Source: Burkholderiales bacterium
Lineage (GTDB): Bacteria; Pseudomonadota; Gammaproteobacteria; Burkholderiales; SG8-39
NCBI GenBank assembly: GCA_017880775.1
Contig: JADGRQ010000019.1
Location: 1-64,000, forward strand
Length of the DNA stretch: 64,000 bases
Direction: 5' to 3'
Part shown: one piece after another, positions 15,260 to 23,968 of the stretch
How positions within the stretch are numbered: the stretch's first letter is position 1
Layout of the letters: every line of letters starts with the position of its first letter
The notes under the pieces: model-generated
Told to the model about the DNA's origin: nothing
Databases searched by the model: none
The model's input: only the letters and a program-made list of their open reading frames with translations
Translations under genes and position numbers: made by a program

Positions 15260-15751
15260 ATGGCTGAGAGCTTCGACGTACGCCGGGACCACCGCTACGC
15301 GCCGACGGGCTGGTTCGAGGATTTCGCGCTCGGCGAGAAATTCTGGATCCCTTCGCGGACCATGACCGAGGCGCTGTTCGCCGCGTTCCAGCTCGCCTCC
15401 GGCGACAACGACCCGATCCACTATGACGTGGAGTACTGCCGCGCGCGCGGCCATCCGCAGATGCTCGCCCACGGCCTGCAGGTGATGGTGCAGGCGGCGG
15501 CTGGCGCCGGGGTGTTCCCGCATATGGTGAGCGATTCGCTGGTCGCGATGCTCGAAGCGAGCGCGAAGTTCGTCGCGCTGGTGTATTGCGGCGACACCGT
15601 GTATCCGATGCTCGAGATCGTCGAACTGAAGCCGCAACGCACGACTGGCGTGCTGCGCATGCGCGCTACGGTGCACAATCAGAGAAGCGAGCTTGTGCTC
15701 GAGGGCGAGCACGGGTATCTGATTAAGAAGCGGCCCGCTGGCACAATGTGA
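15260..15751 (+). CDS. MaoC-like hotdog dehydratase
   Basis: The 163-residue product has the hotdog-fold hydratase signature: FALGEKFWIPSRTMTEALFA, then ASGDNDPIHYDVEYC, in which the Asp and His form the catalytic pair of (R)-specific enoyl-CoA hydratases. GHPQMLAHGLQVM corresponds to the substrate-channel helix. It probably hydrates an enoyl-thioester or a related acid; the physiological substrate is unknown. The gene follows methyltransferase paralogue 2 by seven bases and its stop overlaps the GTG of the following small frame (GTGA). Confidence 0.8.
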   Translation: MAESFDVRRDHRYAPTGWFEDFALGEKFWIPSRTMTEALFAAFQLASGDNDPIHYDVEYCRARGHPQMLAHGLQVMVQAAAGAGVFPHMVSDSLVAMLEASAKFVALVYCGDTVYPMLEIVELKPQRTTGVLRMRATVHNQRSELVLEGEHGYLIKKRPAGTM

Positions 15752-15972
15752 TAGTTTTAAGCAGTCTGATACGCCTTCCGAGCGATACGGTGCCCAACAT
15801 CAAAAAGCAGTACCCGGCTGACGATCGTGCGTTTGACGATCTGGATTCGCTGATCGGCGCATGGTCGAGTAAAGAGGCGGCGCAGTTTGCTGCCGCAACC
15901 GCGCCGTTCGCGCAGATTGAACCCGGATTGTGGCGCGTGGAGCCGGCGGTCAAGCGAACGCGAGCGAAATGA
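15748..15972 (+). CDS. Small protein, antitoxin-like C-terminus (uncertain)
   Basis: A 74-codon frame begins with a GTGA overlap on the MaoC-like gene; another GTG is at 15790. The C-terminal half (FDDLDSLIGAWSSKEAAQFA, then AAATAPFAQIEPGLWR) resembles the tail found in many small antitoxin-like or VapB-type proteins, where a helix is followed by an xxELW ending. No toxin gene lies next to it and the N-terminus is not a recognisable DNA-binding fold. It may be a relic of a toxin-antitoxin pair. Confidence 0.45.
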   Translation: MIVLSSLIRLPSDTVPNIKKQYPADDRAFDDLDSLIGAWSSKEAAQFAAATAPFAQIEPGLWRVEPAVKRTRAK

Positions 15973-15977
15973 TTTGT

Positions 15978-16048
15978 GTCGTTCCCGCGGAGGCGGGAAT
16001 CCATGTTTTCCAAAAGCTTGCTGGGTCCTCGCCTTCGCGGGGACGACG
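15978..16048. repeat. REP-like palindromic intergenic element
   Basis: Two inverted arms frame the element: CGTTCCCGCGGAGGCGGGAA on the left and, in reverse orientation, TCCTCGCCTTCGCGGGGACG on the right, with about 30 bases between. This is the common extragenic palindrome pattern of proteobacteria (CCCGCCTTCGCGGGG core). A degenerate relative lies at 54127-54178. The element sits between the small antitoxin-like frame and the catabolic operon and could act as a terminator or message stabiliser. Confidence 0.7.
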
Positions 16049-16066
16049 AATCGTGGAGTGCGCACC

Positions 16067-17218
16067 GTGACTGCAGACCTCAAGATCGTTGACATCAAAG
16101 CCTTCCCGACCTCCTTCCCGCTGCCGCCCGAAAAGCGCGTCTCGCTCGGCATCGGCACGGCGGTCAAGCGCGACGCGGTGGTCGTCAAGGTGAGCACCGC
16201 CGGAGGCCTCGTGGGATGGGGCGAAGCGCACCACGGCCGCGCGCACGTCGCGGTGGCGAAACTGATCGAGACCACGCTTAAGTCATTGGTGCTCGGCATG
16301 GACGCGGCCGACGTGGTCGGCGTGTGGGCGAAAATCTACAAGATGCAACTCGGCAGCCACGGCATGGGCGCCGCCACCTGCCTTGCGATGAGCGGGATCG
16401 ACCTCGCCCTATGGGACATCCGCGGCCAGGCCGCGGGCATGCCGATCTACAGGCTCCTCGGCGGTGCGCGCAAAGGCGTGCCGGCCTACGCCGGCGGCGT
16501 CTCGCTCGGCTACCAGGAACCTGCAAAGCTGGTCGAAGAAGCGCGGGGGCTGCTCGATCGCGGTTACAAGGCGATCAAGCTGCGCGTCGGCGACACGCCG
16601 AAGCTCGATCTGGCGCGGATCGAGGCCGTGCGCAAGGCCTACGGTGATGACTTGGTGATCCTCACCGACGCCAACACCGGTTACAGCGTGGCCGACGCGC
16701 GCGCAGCGATGCCCGGCATGGACGATCTGAACGTCGGCTGGCTCGAGGAGCCGTTCCCTGCGCACGATTACCGCAGCTACCGCTTGGCCGCGGGTTTCGG
16801 GCGCACGCCGCTCGCAGCCGGCGAGAACCATTACACCCGCTACCAATTCAACCGCGTGATCGAGGACGGTTCGATCTCCATCCTGCAGCCGGACCTGTCC
16901 AAGACCGGCGGCATCACGGAAGGCTTGCGCATCGCGGCGATGGCCTCCGCCTACAAGCTGCCGATCCATCCGCACACCTCGATGACCGGGCTGAACCAGG
17001 CCGCATGTGTCCACTTCCTTGCCGCGATCGACAACGGCGGCTATTACGAGGCCGACGTTTCGCAGCTGAACAGCTTCCGCGACGAGCTGGTCGCGGATCC
17101 CTGCCCGGTCGACAAGGACGGCAAGGTCTGGCCGCTCGACAAGCCCGGCCTCGGGCTGGAGGTGGACGAGGATTTCTTGCGCAAGCACCCGGCGATCGAG
17201 GGGCCGGGCTACGTTTAG
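16067..17218 (+). CDS. Enolase-superfamily enzyme (mandelate racemase / muconate lactonizing type)
   Basis: This 383-residue enzyme of the mandelate-racemase subgroup abstracts a proton alpha to a carboxylate in an acid sugar or aromatic-derived acid. Landmarks are KAIKLRVGD (catalytic Lys), LTDANTGY, WLEEPF and AGENHY (the Asp-Glu-Glu metal ligands), LQPDLSKTGG, and a His in LPIHPHTS. GTG 16067 with GGAG eight bases upstream gives the family N-terminus; GTG 16058 is an alternative, and the open frame further up runs through the REP-like element. It heads a rightward set with a Bug receptor and CoA-ester enzymes, so it probably starts breakdown of an imported organic acid. The substrate cannot be specified. 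Confidence 0.85.
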   Translation: MTADLKIVDIKAFPTSFPLPPEKRVSLGIGTAVKRDAVVVKVSTAGGLVGWGEAHHGRAHVAVAKLIETTLKSLVLGMDAADVVGVWAKIYKMQLGSHGMGAATCLAMSGIDLALWDIRGQAAGMPIYRLLGGARKGVPAYAGGVSLGYQEPAKLVEEARGLLDRGYKAIKLRVGDTPKLDLARIEAVRKAYGDDLVILTDANTGYSVADARAAMPGMDDLNVGWLEEPFPAHDYRSYRLAAGFGRTPLAAGENHYTRYQFNRVIEDGSISILQPDLSKTGGITEGLRIAAMASAYKLPIHPHTSMTGLNQAACVHFLAAIDNGGYYEADVSQLNSFRDELVADPCPVDKDGKVWPLDKPGLGLEVDEDFLRKHPAIEGPGYV

Positions 17219-17243
17219 AATGACAAGAACCAAAGGAGGACTT

Positions 17244-18212
17244 ATGAAAATCAGGATTGCGCGTTCGGTGCTCGCCATCGCGCTGCTCGCGCCTGCATTT
17301 GCGTTGGCGCAGGCCTACCCTTCCAAGCCGATCAAGTGGATCGTGCCGTACACGCCGGGCGGGATCACCGACAACGTGACGCGCATCGTCACGCAGAAGA
17401 TCCAAGAGGCGGTCGGGCAGCCGATCATCATCGAGAATAAGCCGGGCGCCAACTCGATCATCGGCGCCGACCTCGGGGCGAAGGCCGCGCCCGACGGCTA
17501 TACGTTCACGACGGTGATCGCGGCGCACGCCGCGAACGCGACGCTGTACGCGGGCAAGCTCCCGTTCGATTCGGTGAAGAGCTTCGCGCCGGTGTCGCTC
17601 GCGGCCATTGCGCCGCTGATCCTGACCGCCAACAACAACTTTCCGCCGAACAACGTGAAGGAGCTGATCGCCTATGCCAAGGCGAATCCGGGCAAGATCT
17701 CGTTCGGCTCCTCCGGCATCGGCGCCGCCGCGCATCTCACCACCGAGCTGCTCAAGCAGACCGCCGGCATCGACATGGTCCACATCCCGTACAAGGGGAC
17801 GGCGCCCGCGCTGCAGGGATTGATGGGTGGCGACATCCAGATCCTGGTGGACGTTCCGAGCACGCTGATGCCGCAGGTGCGCGGCGGGAAGATCAAGGCG
17901 CTCGCGATGTTCTCCGGCAAGCGCATCGCCGGCGCGCCGGAAGTGCCGACCGTCGCGGAAGCCGGCGGCCCGCCGCTCGAATCTTCGACGTGGGTCATGT
18001 TCCTCGCCCCCGCCGGCACGCCGCGCGACATCGTCAACCGCATTTCCGCGGAGACGGCGAAAGCCGTGCAGTCGGCGGATATCAAGAGCCGATTCGAGCA
18101 GATCGGCATCGAACCGGTCGGCAATTCGCCCGAGCAGGCGGGCAAGTTCCTCAATGACGAGATCGTGAAGTGGGCCAAGGTGATCACCACTGCGGGCGTC
18201 AAGGCGGAGTGA
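17244..18212 (+). CDS. TctC/Bug-type periplasmic solute receptor
   Basis: The 322-residue product starts at ATG 17244 after a strong AAGGAGG. A signal peptide ends near FALAQA. Bug-family hallmarks follow in order: YPSKPIKWIVPYTPGGITDN, IENKPGANSIIGADLGAKA, PDGYTF, KISFGSSGIGAAAHL and VHIPYKGTAPALQGLMGGD. Such receptors bind carboxylates in the periplasm and work with TctAB transporters that are often elsewhere in the genome; none is encoded nearby. The position between the enolase-superfamily enzyme and the citryl-CoA-lyase-like gene suggests it captures that pathway's substrate. Confidence 0.9.
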   Translation: MKIRIARSVLAIALLAPAFALAQAYPSKPIKWIVPYTPGGITDNVTRIVTQKIQEAVGQPIIIENKPGANSIIGADLGAKAAPDGYTFTTVIAAHAANATLYAGKLPFDSVKSFAPVSLAAIAPLILTANNNFPPNNVKELIAYAKANPGKISFGSSGIGAAAHLTTELLKQTAGIDMVHIPYKGTAPALQGLMGGDIQILVDVPSTLMPQVRGGKIKALAMFSGKRIAGAPEVPTVAEAGGPPLESSTWVMFLAPAGTPRDIVNRISAETAKAVQSADIKSRFEQIGIEPVGNSPEQAGKFLNDEIVKWAKVITTAGVKAE

Positions 18213-18213
18213 C

Positions 18214-19002
18214 ATGTCCAGGCCGCACAAACCGATCCGCAGCGAAATGGGCTGGTCCACGCCGGACCGGATCGTGGTGCGCGGCAAGGACCTGCCGGGA
18301 GAGATCCTCGGCAATTTCAACCTCGGCGACATGGCCTTCCTGGAACTGACCGGCCGCGCACCGGACGCGAACGAGTCCAGGCTGTTCAATGCGATGGTCG
18401 TGACACTGGTCGAACACGGCATCACGCCCTCCGCGCTGGCGGCGCGGCTCACCTACCTGGGTGCGCCGGAAGCCATGCAGGCCGCCGTGGCCGCCGGACT
18501 GTGCGGCCTTGGCAGCGTATTCGTCGGCTCGACCGAAGGCTGCGCGAAGATGCTCACGGAAGCTTTGCCCGACCCGAAAGAAAAAACGGACCTGCCCGCC
18601 CTCGCCCGGCGCATCGTGCAGGACTACCGCTCTCGCAAGCAAATCGTGCCGGGCCTCGGCCACCCGATCCACAAGCCGGTGGATCCGCGCGTGCCTCGCC
18701 TGTTCGCCATCGCGAAGGACACCGGCTTCTACGGCAACTACGCAGAACTCGTCCAGCAGGTCCAACAGGAAGCCGAGCGCGCCTCCGGCAAGCGATTGCC
18801 GCTCAACGCCACCGGCGCAATCGGCGCACTGTGCTGCGAGATGGGCTTCGACTGGCGTGTCTGCCGCGGCCTCGGCGTGATGGCGCGCGCGGTGGGACTG
18901 GTCGGCCACCTGCTCGAGGAGGCGCGCACGCCGATCGCGCAGGAAGTCTGGTACCGCGTCGAAGACGAAGCATCGGAACACCTCCGCCCGGACGAGCCAT
19001 GA
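18214..19002 (+). CDS. Citryl-CoA lyase-like (small citrate-synthase-family) protein
   Basis: This 262-residue protein of the short citrate-synthase-fold group is often annotated as citryl-CoA lyase. It has the fold's landmarks but is about 150 residues shorter than citrate synthase: LGNFNLGDMAFLELTGRAP at the N-terminus, GSVFVGSTEG, VPGLGHPIHKPVDPRVPRL (catalytic His region) and LNATGAIGALCCEMGF. It could cleave or form a CoA-activated hydroxy tricarboxylate. The start is two bases after the Bug receptor stop, and its own stop overlaps the acyl-CoA dehydrogenase start (ATGA), so the genes are translationally linked. Confidence 0.75.
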   Translation: MSRPHKPIRSEMGWSTPDRIVVRGKDLPGEILGNFNLGDMAFLELTGRAPDANESRLFNAMVVTLVEHGITPSALAARLTYLGAPEAMQAAVAAGLCGLGSVFVGSTEGCAKMLTEALPDPKEKTDLPALARRIVQDYRSRKQIVPGLGHPIHKPVDPRVPRLFAIAKDTGFYGNYAELVQQVQQEAERASGKRLPLNATGAIGALCCEMGFDWRVCRGLGVMARAVGLVGHLLEEARTPIAQEVWYRVEDEASEHLRPDEP

Positions 19003-20156
19003 AAACCGCAGACGACTACCCCGAAATCCGAGAAGCCGTCAGCGCGCTGTGCAAGACCTTCGACAGCGCGTACTGGCAGAAGGTGGACGAGGACCGCGCT
19101 TATCCCGAAGCCTTCGTGGATGCACTCACCAAGGCCGGCTGGATGGCGGCGCTGATTCCCGACGAGTACGGCGGCTCGGGCCTGTCGCTCACCGAAGCCT
19201 CGGTCATCATGGAGGAAATCACCCGCTCGGGCGGCAACGCGGGCTGCTGCCACGGGCAGATGTACAACATGAACACGCTGCTGCGCCATGGTTCGGCCGC
19301 GCAGAAGAAGAAGTACCTGCCGAAGATCGCGACCGGCGAACTGCGCCTGCAGTCCATGGGCGTCACCGAACCGACCGCGGGCACCGACACCACCGCCATC
19401 AAGACCACCGCGGTGAAGAAAGGCGACCGCTACGTGGTGAACGGCCAGAAGGTGTGGACTTCGCGCCTGCAGCATTCGGAGCTGATGATCCTGCTCGCGC
19501 GCACCACGCCGCTCGCCGAGGTGAAGAAGAAATCCGACGGCATGTCGATCTTCATCGTCGACAAGCGCGCGAGCCTGGGCAAGGGCCTGGAGATGCGCCC
19601 GATCCGCAACATGGTGAACCACGAAACCAACGAAGTGTTCCTCGACAACCTCGAGATCCCGGCGGAAAACCTGATCGGCGAGGAAGGCAAGGGCTTCAAG
19701 TACATTCTCGACGGCCTGAACGCCGAGCGCATCCTGATCGCCGCGGAGTGCATCGGCGACGGCTACTGGTTCGTCGAGCACGCCGCGAACTATGCCAGGG
19801 AGCGTGTCGTGTTCGGGCGGCCGATCGGCCAGAACCAGGGCATCCAGTTCCCGATCGCGGAAAGCTACATGGAAATCGAGGCGGCGAACCTGATGCGCTA
19901 CAAGGCAGCCGGACTATTCGACCAGAAGCAGCCCTGCGGCGCGGAAGCCAACATGGCCAAGCACCTCGCGGCCAAGGCCTCGTGGGAGGCCGGCAACGTC
20001 TGCCTGCAGACCTACGGCGGTTTCGGCTTCGCGGCGGAGTACGACGTGGAGAGGAAATTCCGCGAGACGCGCTTGTACCTGGTGGCACCGATCTCGACCA
20101 ACCTTATCCTGTCCTACTTGGCCGAGCATGTGCTCGGGCTGCCGCGCTCTTTCTGA
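18999..20156 (+). CDS. Acyl-CoA dehydrogenase
   Basis: This 385-residue flavoprotein of the acyl-CoA dehydrogenase family oxidises a CoA thioester to the 2,3-enoyl form and passes electrons to ETF. The N-terminal helical domain is followed by the FAD-binding signature SMGVTEPTAGTDTTAIKTTA and VVNGQKVWTSRLQHSEL. The C-terminal part carries AERILIAAECIGDGYW and the LQTYGGFGFAAEYDVER motif near the C-terminus. The catalytic base cannot be fixed by eye. Overlap with the upstream gene and a tautomerase 24 bases downstream point to a dedicated catabolic operon for one organic acid. Confidence 0.85.
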   Translation: MKTADDYPEIREAVSALCKTFDSAYWQKVDEDRAYPEAFVDALTKAGWMAALIPDEYGGSGLSLTEASVIMEEITRSGGNAGCCHGQMYNMNTLLRHGSAAQKKKYLPKIATGELRLQSMGVTEPTAGTDTTAIKTTAVKKGDRYVVNGQKVWTSRLQHSELMILLARTTPLAEVKKKSDGMSIFIVDKRASLGKGLEMRPIRNMVNHETNEVFLDNLEIPAENLIGEEGKGFKYILDGLNAERILIAAECIGDGYWFVEHAANYARERVVFGRPIGQNQGIQFPIAESYMEIEAANLMRYKAAGLFDQKQPCGAEANMAKHLAAKASWEAGNVCLQTYGGFGFAAEYDVERKFRETRLYLVAPISTNLILSYLAEHVLGLPRSF

Positions 20157-20180
20157 ATCCAGCAAAAAACGGAGATTTGC

Positions 20181-20369
20181 ATGCCACTCATCCATGTCAG
20201 CCTGTTCGAAGGCCGCACGATCGAGCAGAAACGCGAGTTCGCTGTCGCAGTCACCGCCGACGCGGTGCGCACCCTCAAGTGCACGGCCGAATCCGTCGAC
20301 GTTATTTTCGAAGACGTGAAGAAGTCCGACTGGGCGACCGGAGGAAAACTCGCTTCGGATCCGAAGTAA
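20181..20369 (+). CDS. 4-oxalocrotonate tautomerase-family protein
   Basis: The 62-residue protein starts MPLIHVSLFEG; after removal of Met the N-terminal Pro is the catalytic base of this family. The length and the second-strand pattern (ESVDVIFEDVKKSDWATGG) fit the short hexameric 4-oxalocrotonate tautomerase group, including the extra residues after the second strand seen in some members. It would tautomerise an enol/keto dicarboxylate. GGAG lies about nine bases upstream. It is the last gene of the catabolic set, followed by a possible terminator hairpin. Confidence 0.85.
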   Translation: MPLIHVSLFEGRTIEQKREFAVAVTADAVRTLKCTAESVDVIFEDVKKSDWATGGKLASDPK

Positions 20370-20415
20370 CGAGATGCAAAGGAAATAGGCGAATGTACTT
20401 GGTTGGGGGCAATTT

Positions 20416-20448
20416 ATGGGTGTTTTTCCACACACCATAGGCATTTTT
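20416..20448. terminator. Possible bidirectional terminator between convergent operons
   Basis: ATGGGTGT (20416-20423) pairs with ACACACCAT (20430-20438), one A bulged, around a T-rich loop. A run of five T follows at 20444-20448 on the plus strand. It lies in the gap between the tautomerase stop and the end of the leftward MFS gene. The stem is short for a classical terminator. Confidence 0.5.
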
Positions 20449-20454
20449 ACAGCG

Positions 20455-21729
20455 CTAACTCGCCACCCAAACATTGCGGCAACGCGTCTCGCGCAACCGG
20501 AACCCGGCAGCGACGCCGGTCAGCGCGATCACAGCCAGCACCGCCGCCGCGCTCCGGTAGCCGTCCAGCGCCGCGCCGCCGACAGTCCGATCCAGCACCG
20601 CTCCCACCAGCGGCTGGAACAGCGCGGTGCCGAGGAAGCCGCCCGTGTTGACCAGGCTGGTCGCGGTCCCCGACAGTGCGGGCGGGTTCAGTTCCTTCGC
20701 CAATGCCCACCCCAGGGTGGCCCCGGAGATTCCAATGCCCATCAACAGGAACGCGGCGACCGACGCCGCGACGGGAAGCTGCCAGCCCATCACCCACGGT
20801 AGCCAGCTCGCCAGGTACAGGAGCGACAGCGCGCGCACCAGCGGCAGGCGCAGCCCCATGCGATCGGAGATGGTGCCTACAGCGAACGAACTGAACCCGA
20901 GACCGAGGATCGCCGCAGTCACGTGCAGCGTTGCGCTCGTGCGCGTCAATCCGAGGCCGTCGGTCAGGTACGGTACCGCCCACAGGCCCGTGAAGGTCAG
21001 GTACGAGCCGATCATGCCGAAATGCATGAAGAATCCGGGCCAGGTATCGCGGTTCTCCGCCACGCGGGCGACGCCGTCCCACCACCCCGCATGGGTCCCT
21101 ACCGCATCCGCCTGTCCCTCGAGCGAACGCACTGACGGCAGGCCAGCGTCGCGCGGATCGTCGCGCACCCACAACCAGATGCACAGAGCCAGCGCGAACG
21201 ACAGCCCGCCGGTCACCACGAACACCTCGCGCCAGGAGACATACCGGGTCGCCCATGCCAGCGGATACGCCGCGAGCACCCCGCCCAGGTTTCCGAGCAG
21301 CATCAGCACGCCGACCCAGGTGCCGAATTCGCGCTCGCTGTACCACGAGGCGATCAGCTTGAGCACCGATACGAAAGCCACCGCCACCCCGAGCCCGACC
21401 AGCGCACGCCCCGCGAGCAGCCAGCCGACGTTCGGCGCGAACCCGAACAGCAGCGAACCGATCCCGGCCACCATCGAGCCCGCGGTGAACAGGCGGCGCG
21501 GCCCCACCGAATCGGCGAGCACCCCCGAAGGCAGCTGCATCGCCGCGTAGGGATAGAAGTAGAACGCGGCGATGAAGCCGAGCGTGGTAGCGCTCGAGTC
21601 GAAGGTCGCGCGCAGGTCGGCTGCGATCGCGCCGGGTGCGACACGGTGGAAGAACGCGACGATGAAGGCCGCCGCGCCGAGCGCGTAGGCGAGCCGGCGC
21701 AGCCGCCGGTAGCGCGAGGACGTGTCCAT
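20455..21729 (-). CDS. MFS transporter
   Basis: This 424-residue major facilitator protein has twelve predicted membrane segments. MFS signatures are visible: LADSVGPRRLFTAGSMVAGI in the loop 2-3 region and GRALVGLGVAVAFVSVLKLI in helix 4, with a second-half loop 8-9 motif SDRMGLRLPLVRALS. It probably moves a small organic anion across the inner membrane; substrate unknown. ATG 21729 is chosen because the longer frame upstream has no membrane topology and overlaps the cyclase gene in another phase. Its ATG overlaps the cyclase stop (TGATG), so translation of the two is probably coupled. Confidence 0.85.
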   Translation of the reverse strand: MDTSSRYRRLRRLAYALGAAAFIVAFFHRVAPGAIAADLRATFDSSATTLGFIAAFYFYPYAAMQLPSGVLADSVGPRRLFTAGSMVAGIGSLLFGFAPNVGWLLAGRALVGLGVAVAFVSVLKLIASWYSEREFGTWVGVLMLLGNLGGVLAAYPLAWATRYVSWREVFVVTGGLSFALALCIWLWVRDDPRDAGLPSVRSLEGQADAVGTHAGWWDGVARVAENRDTWPGFFMHFGMIGSYLTFTGLWAVPYLTDGLGLTRTSATLHVTAAILGLGFSSFAVGTISDRMGLRLPLVRALSLLYLASWLPWVMGWQLPVAASVAAFLLMGIGISGATLGWALAKELNPPALSGTATSLVNTGGFLGTALFQPLVGAVLDRTVGGAALDGYRSAAAVLAVIALTGVAAGFRLRETRCRNVWVAS

Positions 21730-22910
21730 CAGGCCGGGGCCTCGTCCGGCATCGCGTACACCTCGATTGCGCGCCCCACCCCACGCAGCTCGAACGTTCC
21801 GAGGCTCTCCCACTGCTCGCCCAGTGCCTGGGTCACGCCGCCCGAGACGACCACGTCGCGCCCGGTGTCCTTGCACAGCGACTCGATCCTCGCGGTCTCG
21901 TTCGCCGCAGCGCCGATCACCGAGAATTCGAGCCGGGTCGGCGTGCCGATATTGCCGTACAGCACGCGCCCGAGGTGCAGGCCGACGCCGTAGGCGAAGG
22001 TCGGCAGCCCCGCGCCGGCGCGCCGGGCATTCGCTTCGCCCGCCTTCACCCGCACGCTGCGCGCGGCGCCGACCGCGCGCTCGCAGGTGGCGCGGCGTTC
22101 CGCGATTCCGGGGACCGGAAACACGGCGAGCGAGGCGTCGCCGATGAAGCGCAGCACCTCGCCGCCGTGCTCGAGCACCGCGCCCGCGGTGGCCTCGAAG
22201 TAGTCGTTCAGCAGTTCGAGGAAGCGGCGCTCGCCGAGCCGTGCGGCAAGCGGCGTCGATTCGCGCAGGTCGGAGAACCAGATCACCGCGTCGATCTCCT
22301 CGCCGTCGCCGCGTTGTATCTGTCCCTCGAGCACGCGCAAGCCCGCGCTCCGCCCGAGGTAGGTCTCGAGCAGGGTGCGTGCGAGTTCGCGATTCGTGAA
22401 ATTCTCCATGACCAGCGCGAACGGATGCAGCAGGCGCTGGACTTCCTCGATGTCATGGTCGGTAAACCCGCCCGGCCGCCGGGTGGCGAGGCTCACCGAG
22501 TTGCGCTGGCCCGAACTGAAGATCACCTCGGACATCACGTAATCGGTCATGCCGAGCGCCTTCACTTCGGCGATCACCGGAAAATCGATCGGACAATCGT
22601 CGCGCTCGAGCCTGCGGCGGATGACGCGCTCGCCCGCCACGATGCGCGCAGCCGGGCTGTTGATGTATGCCTCGGACTGGCGCAGGCCCCGGTCTCCGCG
22701 CAGCACCGATACGCGCTCGCCGTCCCATTGCAACGCGATCCCCAAGTCCTGCGGATGCAAGGTCCAGAAAAAGAATCCGACGCGCTCGATCGGCAAGCCC
22801 GCGGCGCGCACGCGTGCGCACAACTCCCCCACCACCTCCTCGGGCGATGCCATGTGGCGCCCCTTGTGCATCAGCCAATCAATGACCGGTGTGATCGACC
22901 ATGTCGTCAT
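21729..22910 (-). CDS. Class III adenylate/guanylate cyclase-domain protein
   Basis: The 393-residue product has an N-terminal part (residues 1-200) that looks like a GAF-type sensor domain. A class III nucleotidyl cyclase domain follows at about 205-385. The first metal Asp is in AVIWFSDLREST, the second in LRFIGDASLAVF. The other substrate-contact motifs are YGVGLHLGRVLYGNIGT and FSVIGAAANETARIESL. The second metal Asp is intact. The transition-state Asn/Arg pair appears in VIGAAANETAR. It would make cAMP (or cGMP) in response to a small ligand. Its stop overlaps the MFS start. Position beside a solute importer operon suggests nutrient signalling, which is inference. Confidence 0.8.
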   Translation of the reverse strand: MTTWSITPVIDWLMHKGRHMASPEEVVGELCARVRAAGLPIERVGFFFWTLHPQDLGIALQWDGERVSVLRGDRGLRQSEAYINSPAARIVAGERVIRRRLERDDCPIDFPVIAEVKALGMTDYVMSEVIFSSGQRNSVSLATRRPGGFTDHDIEEVQRLLHPFALVMENFTNRELARTLLETYLGRSAGLRVLEGQIQRGDGEEIDAVIWFSDLRESTPLAARLGERRFLELLNDYFEATAGAVLEHGGEVLRFIGDASLAVFPVPGIAERRATCERAVGAARSVRVKAGEANARRAGAGLPTFAYGVGLHLGRVLYGNIGTPTRLEFSVIGAAANETARIESLCKDTGRDVVVSGGVTQALGEQWESLGTFELRGVGRAIEVYAMPDEAPA

Positions 22911-22989
22911 GTCGCGATCCCTCCGTCCCGAAATCAGCCGAACACCCGCAGCCCCCCGGGCAGGATGGATACCGACCCGGGAGTCGGTC

Positions 22990-23961
22990 CTAAAGCGGCT
23001 TCTTGATCAACTGCCCGAGCTCACCGATGACGCCGCGCCGGAACGTGAGCACGCAGATGACGAAGATCACGCCCTGCACCACCGTTACCCAGGAACCGAG
23101 CTGCGCGAGGTAATTCTCCATCCCGAGCAGCACGAAAGCGCCGACCACCGGGCCGAAGACGGTGCCCAGGCCGCCCAGCAGGGTCATCAACACCACTTCG
23201 CCGGACATCGACCAGTGCGCGTCCGTGAGCGACGCGAGCTGGAACACTAGCGCCTTGGTGGCGCCAGCCAGGCCGGCCAGTGCCGCCGAGAGCACGAACG
23301 CAAGCAGCTTGTATCGATCGGTACGGTAGCCGAGAGAGATCGCGCGCTGCTCGTTCTCGCGGATGGCCTGCAACACCTGGCCGAAGGGCGAATGCACGAT
23401 CCGGTATATCAGCAGCAACCCGGCGCCGGTCACCGCGAATACGAAGAAGTACATTGCCCAGACATTGGAGAGATCGACCAGCCCGAACAGCATTCCGCGC
23501 GGCACCGCCTGGATGCCGTCCTCGCCGTGCGTGAACGGCGTCTGCAGATAGAAAAAGAACACCATCTGCGACAACGCCAGGGTGATCATCGCAAAATAGA
23601 TGCCCTGCCGGCGGATCGCGATCAGCCCGGCAGCCAGGCCCAGCACGGCCGCCGTCGCGGTACCGGTCAGAATTGCCATTTCCGGAGGCAGACCCCAGAC
23701 CTTTGCCGCGTGCGCAGAAAGATATCCGCCGGTGGCGAGAAACATCGCATGCCCGAACGAGAGCAGCCCGACGTAGCCGATCAGCAGGTTGAACGCGGCC
23801 GCAAACAGCGCGAAGCACATCACCTTCATCAGGAAGATCGGATACATCAGCAGCGGTGCAGCGACAAAGAACGCCCCCAGCGCGGCGAACGCCACGGTCT
23901 GGTGCCGGAGGTTTGCAGCGCGCGCCGGTGCGTCGGCAGATGGTTGCGAAGTATCGGTCAT
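22990..23961 (-). CDS. livM: Branched-chain amino acid-type ABC permease (LivM)
   Basis: The 323-residue inner-membrane permease has about nine hydrophobic segments. The LivM-type landmarks are LLIGYVGLLSFGHAMFLATG near residue 65 and RENEQRAISLGYRTDRYKLL near 205, the coupling region that contacts the ATPases. LGGLGTVFGPVVGAFVLLGM lies near the C-terminus. It forms the translocation pore with LivH and is energised by LivG/LivF. It starts seven bases after livH. Liv systems take branched-chain amino acids but also urea, aromatic acids and other carboxylates; the acyl-CoA enzymes upstream suggest a carboxylate here. Confidence 0.88.
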   Translation of the reverse strand: MTDTSQPSADAPARAANLRHQTVAFAALGAFFVAAPLLMYPIFLMKVMCFALFAAAFNLLIGYVGLLSFGHAMFLATGGYLSAHAAKVWGLPPEMAILTGTATAAVLGLAAGLIAIRRQGIYFAMITLALSQMVFFFYLQTPFTHGEDGIQAVPRGMLFGLVDLSNVWAMYFFVFAVTGAGLLLIYRIVHSPFGQVLQAIRENEQRAISLGYRTDRYKLLAFVLSAALAGLAGATKALVFQLASLTDAHWSMSGEVVLMTLLGGLGTVFGPVVGAFVLLGMENYLAQLGSWVTVVQGVIFVICVLTFRRGVIGELGQLIKKPL

Positions 23962-23968
23962 CGCCCGC

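Noticed and set aside
21646..23006. Rightward frames over the cyclase gene
   Set aside because: Antisense shadows; the minus-strand cyclase has all catalytic motifs.
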